From NCBI RefSeq assembly GCF_008329645.1, contig NZ_CP043474.1, positions 5,146,001 to 5,210,000 on the forward strand: a DNA stretch of 64,000 nucleotides, written 5' to 3'. Both the position numbers and the translations under genes were made by a program. The stretch's first letter is position 1. Every line of letters begins with the position of its first letter. Shown piece after piece: positions 60,839 through 64,000 of the stretch. This stretch comes from Mycolicibacterium grossiae (GTDB taxonomy: Bacteria; Actinomycetota; Actinomycetes; Mycobacteriales; Mycobacteriaceae). The notes under the pieces were generated by a model. The model was given only the letters and a program-made list of their open reading frames with translations. It made no database searches and was not told where the DNA came from.

Positions 60839-61921
60839 CTAACCTGCACCGTCGACGCCTGCACCGTTCACGCCTGCACCGCCGACCCGGAACGCTCCGG
60901 GCAACATGCCACGATAGGTGGGTATTCCGGCGACCGTCGTGGCGGTGAGCACGCCCACCACGACCGCACGGGCCAGGCAGTCGGCCGCGGCGGCGCCGAT
61001 CACCGCGGTCAGCGTGGTCTCGGGGGACATGGCGGCGGGGGTGTCCGCGGCGAAGGTGGCGGGCTCGACCTCGATGGCTCCGGTCGCCAGGGCGAACACC
61101 GAGTCGCCGTCGAGCGGGGTGTGCACCGGGCGGATGGTCCGCGCCAACCCGTCCTGCGCCGCCACCGCGACCCGCCGGGTGGCCGCCGGGCTCAGCAACG
61201 CATCGGTCGCGACGACGGCGATGGTGGTGTTGAGCGGCGACAGCTCGGCGTCGCGCGCCGCGAAGGCCTCGACCTCCTCGGCGGGGGGTGGGACGAGCCC
61301 GAACTCTGCGGCGTACTCGGCCATCCACGGCAGGCCGGTCCGCGGGTCGAACGCGTTGCCGGCGGCGTTCACCACCACCAGTGCGCCGACGGTCACCCCG
61401 ATCTCGGGCAGGAACGTCGACGCCGTTCCGACGCCGCCCTTGAGCACTCCGGCGCGCGCACCGACCCCGGCGCCGACGGTGCCGACCGCGACCTCGGTGC
61501 CGGCGGACTCGGCCGCCAGGCGCCCGAACTCGGCGTCCGGACGGCACTGCCAACCGCCCACCGGGAGATCGAAGATCACCGCCGCCGGCACGATGGGCAC
61601 CACTCCCCCGTCCATCGCGACGCCGCGCTGCCGCGCCTCCAGCCACTGCATGACGCCGTCGGCGGCGGCCAGGCCGTACGCGCTGCCGCCGGTCAGCACC
61701 ACCGCGTCGACGTAGCGCACGCTGTTGGACGGATCGAGCAGGTCGGTCTCGCGGGTCCCGGGCGCGCCACCGCGCACGTCCACCGCGCCGACCGTGCCGG
61801 GCGGGGTGAGCACCACCGTGGTGCCGCTCGCCCACCCCGTCCCGAGCGTCGCGTCCGGGTCCAGGCGGTGGTGCTGACCGACGAGGATGCCTGCCACGTC
61901 GGTGATCGAGCCGCCGCTCAT
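60839..61921 (-). CDS. P1 family (DmpA-like) peptidase, Rv1333 family
   Basis: This is a 360-residue Ntn-hydrolase-fold protein. It has DPSNSVRYVDAVVLTGGSAYGLAAADGV, GGVGTAS, and the autocleavage/nucleophile region SPLNTTIAVVATDALLSP (Asn-Thr). DmpA-type enzymes are aminopeptidases that self-process into two chains. The C-terminus GGAGVNGAGVDGAG is built from a 15-bp tandem repeat and looks like a recent addition. ATG 61921 lies in the dispersed 32-bp spacer repeat. Confidence 0.9.
   Translation of the reverse strand: MSGGSITDVAGILVGQHHRLDPDATLGTGWASGTTVVLTPPGTVGAVDVRGGAPGTRETDLLDPSNSVRYVDAVVLTGGSAYGLAAADGVMQWLEARQRGVAMDGGVVPIVPAAVIFDLPVGGWQCRPDAEFGRLAAESAGTEVAVGTVGAGVGARAGVLKGGVGTASTFLPEIGVTVGALVVVNAAGNAFDPRTGLPWMAEYAAEFGLVPPPAEEVEAFAARDAELSPLNTTIAVVATDALLSPAATRRVAVAAQDGLARTIRPVHTPLDGDSVFALATGAIEVEPATFAADTPAAMSPETTLTAVIGAAAADCLARAVVVGVLTATTVAGIPTYRGMLPGAFRVGGAGVNGAGVDGAG
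60843..60887. repeat. 15-bp tandem repeat (3 copies) at the 3' end of the P1 peptidase gene
   Basis: Units CCTGCACCGTCGACG, CCTGCACCGTTCACG and CCTGCACCGCCGACC. They encode the C-terminal (GAGVx)n tail, and a related partial unit continues across the stop towards mec. Confidence 0.85.
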
Positions 61922-61958
61922 CGGTGCTCTCGGCTCTTCGCGCAAGCGCTCATCGGTG
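61916..61958. repeat. dispersed 32-bp spacer repeat, second locus
   Basis: GCTCATCGGTG occurs at 61916 and 61948, one 32-bp period apart, with GCTCTTCGCGCAAGC between, the same core as in the 31594-31689 array. On the minus strand it joins the TGA of the DUF2017 gene (61952-61950) to the ATG of the P1 peptidase gene (61921). Confidence 0.85.
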
Positions 61959-62534
61959 CGAATTCATGAGCCCCAGCACCAGATACTCCTGCAGCACCGT
62001 CAGCCACTGGTACACGTCGAGGTGGCCCGCCATGGGGTGCTCCGGCGGCAACCGGTCCGGACCGTCGGGACCGATCTCGAGCATGGTCCCCAGCGCCAGC
62101 CGCACGTCGTTGACCGCGGCCGCCCAGCAGTGCGCGTCGTCCTCGCTCAGGTCGAACTTCCCGCCGGACGCCGGCAGCGTGTCCAGGAGACGTTGCGCCG
62201 CTTGCCTCTTCGCGTCGATGATCTCCGGCTCGTGCAGGCTGCGCAGCGCCGCGTTCAAACTCTCCGCGGTCCCCGAACCCGCGGGATGCTCGCGCGCGGG
62301 CCGGTAGAAGTCCGGCAGCAACCGCCGCATCGTATCGTCCTCGGGCGGTGTCGAATTGCCCGTCCGCATGCCGGTCAGCTCCTCCAATTCGTCTCGCGGC
62401 GAATCGGATTCGCGATCGGCGAGCATGTCGAGCAGCGAAGTGACGAGGTTGCGCAGCAGCGCGGCCTCGTGCGCCGCCAGCGCCGACCGGTAGCGGGCAC
62501 CGTCAGCCGTCTCGACCCGCTTCCACTTGCGCAC
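61950..62534 (-). CDS. DUF2017 family protein (Rv1332 family)
   Basis: This is a 194-residue helical protein. It has RKWKRVETADGARYRSALAAHEAALLRNLV at the N-terminus and WLTVLQEYLVLGLM at the C-terminus, conserved with M. tuberculosis Rv1332 next to clpS. No enzymatic motif is visible and the function is unknown. It starts at GTG 62534, 18 bp after the clpS stop. The clpS linkage suggests a proteolysis-related or regulatory role, but this is inference. Confidence 0.88.
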   Translation of the reverse strand: MRKWKRVETADGARYRSALAAHEAALLRNLVTSLLDMLADRESDSPRDELEELTGMRTGNSTPPEDDTMRRLLPDFYRPAREHPAGSGTAESLNAALRSLHEPEIIDAKRQAAQRLLDTLPASGGKFDLSEDDAHCWAAAVNDVRLALGTMLEIGPDGPDRLPPEHPMAGHLDVYQWLTVLQEYLVLGLMNSHR

Positions 62535-62552
62535 CCCGTGAGTCCCCGAGCC

Positions 62553-62855
62553 TCAGCGATCCTGCTGCATCGACGCCCACAGGCCGGCCGCGTGGAGCTT
62601 GGACACGTCGACCTCCATCGACTCGCGCGTGCCGGACGAGACCACGGCCTTCCCCTCCTCGTGCACCTGCAACATCAGCTTGGTGGCGTGCGGCTCGCTG
62701 TAGCCGAACAGCTTCTGGAAGACGTAGGTCACGTACGACATCAGGTTCACCGGATCGTCCCAGACGATGGTCACCCAGGGCTTGTCGGTGCCCTCCACCG
62801 TCTCGACGGCACGCTCCTCGCTGGTACCCGGACGGGTCCGCGCTGGGGTGACCAT
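62553..62855 (-). CDS. clpS: ATP-dependent Clp protease adaptor ClpS
   Basis: This 100-residue adaptor has WVTIVWDDPVNLMSYVTYVFQKLFG, then HATKLMLQVHEEGKAVVSSGTRE, the typical ClpS core that binds N-degron residues and delivers substrates to ClpC/ClpP. A 30-residue flexible N-terminus precedes it. It is divergent from pncB across 44 bp and is the first gene of the minus-strand block running to mec and beyond. Confidence 0.96.
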   Translation of the reverse strand: MVTPARTRPGTSEERAVETVEGTDKPWVTIVWDDPVNLMSYVTYVFQKLFGYSEPHATKLMLQVHEEGKAVVSSGTRESMEVDVSKLHAAGLWASMQQDR

Positions 62856-62886
62856 GTCGCCAAGCTTAGCGAGTCGTCACAGCCGC

Positions 62887-62892
62887 TACGGT
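62887..62892 (+). promoter_or_regulatory. -10 element TACGGT for leaderless pncB transcript
   Basis: TACGGT ends 7 bp before the GTG at 62900, so transcription should begin at or within a base of the start codon. This is the usual geometry of mycobacterial leaderless genes. No ribosome site is present. Confidence 0.55.
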
Positions 62893-62899
62893 TGGGCGT

Positions 62900-64000
62900 G
62901 TGAGCGCGGCGCTGCTGACCGACAAGTACGAGTTGACCATGCTGGCTGCGGCCCTGCGCAACGGCACGGCGCACCGGCGGACGACGTTCGAGTTGTTCGC
63001 CCGGCGGCTGCCCGACGGACGCCGCTACGGCGTGGTGGCCGGCACCGGCCGGCTCGTCGAGACGCTCGCCGACTTCACCTTCGACGCGGCGGCCCTGGAC
63101 CTGGTCGGAGGATTCCTCGACGCCGACACGCTGGCCTACCTCGCCGACTACCGCTTCTCCGGCGACGTGGACGGCTACCCCGAGGGCGAGCTGTACTTCC
63201 CCGGCTCTCCGGTGCTCTCGGTGCACGGCACCTTCGCCGAATGCGTGATCCTCGAGACGCTCGCCCTGTCGATCTTCAACCACGACTCGGCGATCGCGTC
63301 GGCCGCGGCGCGCATGGTCAGCGCCGCCGAGGGCAGGCCGCTCATCGAGATGGGCTCGCGGCGCACCCACGAGCAGGCGGCGGTGGCCGCCGCCCGCGCC
63401 GCCTATCTCGCGGGCTTCGCGGGGTCGTCGAACCTCGCGGCCGAACAGCGCTACGGCGTGCCGACCCTCGGCACCAGCGCGCACGCCTTCACGCTGCTGC
63501 ACGCCTCCGCCGACGGACCGGACGAGAAGGCCGCCTTCGCCGCTCAGGTCGAGGCGCTGGGCGTGGGCACCACCCTGCTGGTGGACACCTACGACATCAC
63601 GACCGGCGTGGCCAACGCCATCGCGGTCGCCGGCACCGGCCTCGGCGCGGTCCGCATCGACTCCGGCGAGCTGGGCGTGCTGGTGCGCCAGGTCCGCGAC
63701 CAACTCGACGGGCTGGGCGCCACCGGCACGAAGATCGTCGTCTCCAGCGACCTCGACGAATTCGCCATCGCCGCGCTGCGCGCCGAACCCGTGGACAGCT
63801 ACGGCGTCGGCACGTCGGTGGTGACCGGCTCCGGCGCGCCGACCGCCGGCATGGTCTACAAGCTGGTCGAGGTCGACGGCATCGGCGTCGCCAAGCGCAG
63901 CAGCCACAAGGAGTCGCACGGCGGGCGCAAGCGCGCCACCCGCCTGGCCAAGGAGTCCGGCACCATCGTCGAGGAGATCGTGCACCCCGCCGACGTCGAG
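62900..64000 (+). CDS. pncB: nicotinate phosphoribosyltransferase, 3' end outside window
   Basis: At least 367 codons are visible. It has LLTDKYELTMLAAALRNGTAHRRTTFELFARRLP, RRLPDGRRYGVVAG, PLIEMGSRRTHEQAAVAAARAAYLAGFAGSSNLAAE with the catalytic His region GTSAHAFTLLH, then VDTYDITTGVANAI and SSDLDEFAI. It makes nicotinate mononucleotide in NAD salvage. It corresponds to M. tuberculosis pncB1 (Rv1330c) by synteny with clpS. GTG 62900 is used because the GTG at 62898 is followed directly by a stop. Confidence 0.95.
   Translation, partial: MSAALLTDKYELTMLAAALRNGTAHRRTTFELFARRLPDGRRYGVVAGTGRLVETLADFTFDAAALDLVGGFLDADTLAYLADYRFSGDVDGYPEGELYFPGSPVLSVHGTFAECVILETLALSIFNHDSAIASAAARMVSAAEGRPLIEMGSRRTHEQAAVAAARAAYLAGFAGSSNLAAEQRYGVPTLGTSAHAFTLLHASADGPDEKAAFAAQVEALGVGTTLLVDTYDITTGVANAIAVAGTGLGAVRIDSGELGVLVRQVRDQLDGLGATGTKIVVSSDLDEFAIAALRAEPVDSYGVGTSVVTGSGAPTAGMVYKLVEVDGIGVAKRSSHKESHGGRKRATRLAKESGTIVEEIVHPADVE

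Overview
The window is chromosomal DNA of a mycobacterium, most likely a fast-growing environmental Mycolicibacterium-type species. The GC content is high, GTG starts and stop/start overlaps are common, and F420-type luciferase-like oxidoreductases are present. The right-hand end (51.4-64 kb) follows the order of M. tuberculosis Rv1343c to Rv1330c: lprD, DUF3817, rdgB, rph, Rv1339-type phosphodiesterase, rhomboid, cysM, cysO, mec, P1 peptidase, DUF2017, clpS, pncB.

Region A (1-20 kb) is a ring-degradation block, nearly all on the minus strand. An mhpC/mhpA/mhpB-like trio (hydrolase, flavin hydroxylase, extradiol dioxygenase) is coupled to a 3-ketosteroid dehydrogenase-like flavoprotein, a luciferase-like monooxygenase, SDRs, a cyclase-family hydrolase, an FMN reductase and a second alpha/beta hydrolase. 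A divergent IclR regulator and another steroid-dehydrogenase-like flavoprotein lie at 17.5-19.9 kb. A TetR-led operon (TetR, 3Fe-4S ferredoxin, P450, amidohydrolase, two M24-fold proteins, crotonase) fills 1-6.7 kb. A low-GC orphan gene sits at 20.0-20.8 kb.

Region B (20.8-43.5 kb) is a CoA-thioester catabolic island. It holds two CoA ligases, a CaiB-type CoA transferase, acyl-CoA dehydrogenase pairs, two crotonases, three SDRs, a thiolase-fold/DUF35 pair that looks like a retro-aldolase, and a split B12-dependent acyl-CoA mutase with its own MeaB GTPase. Promoters at about 17.5, 24.5 and 30.2 kb share the palindrome GAGAAT-N3-ATTCTC, with half sites at 34.7-34.9 kb, which suggests one regulon reaching into region A. 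The downstream acyl-CoA dehydrogenase operon (39.4-43.5 kb), controlled by a FadR/GntR-type repressor, has its first two genes broken.

Region C (43.5-51.4 kb) carries a MarR/MFS pair, a lipoprotein penicillin-binding protein, a large pseudokinase/flippase-like membrane protein, prfC and a tRNA-Leu(UAG). Region D (51.6-64 kb) is the conserved mycobacterial housekeeping block. It is interrupted by an MFS transporter fused to a winged-helix domain and by an IS1380-family element inserted 9 bp upstream of the Rv1339-type gene. The expected murI gene is absent from its usual place.

Other notable features are 15-bp in-frame tandem repeats at four separate coding loci, one of them in the overlap of mhpA and mhpB where it lengthens both proteins, and a 32-bp spacer repeat found between gene pairs at 31.6 and 61.9 kb.
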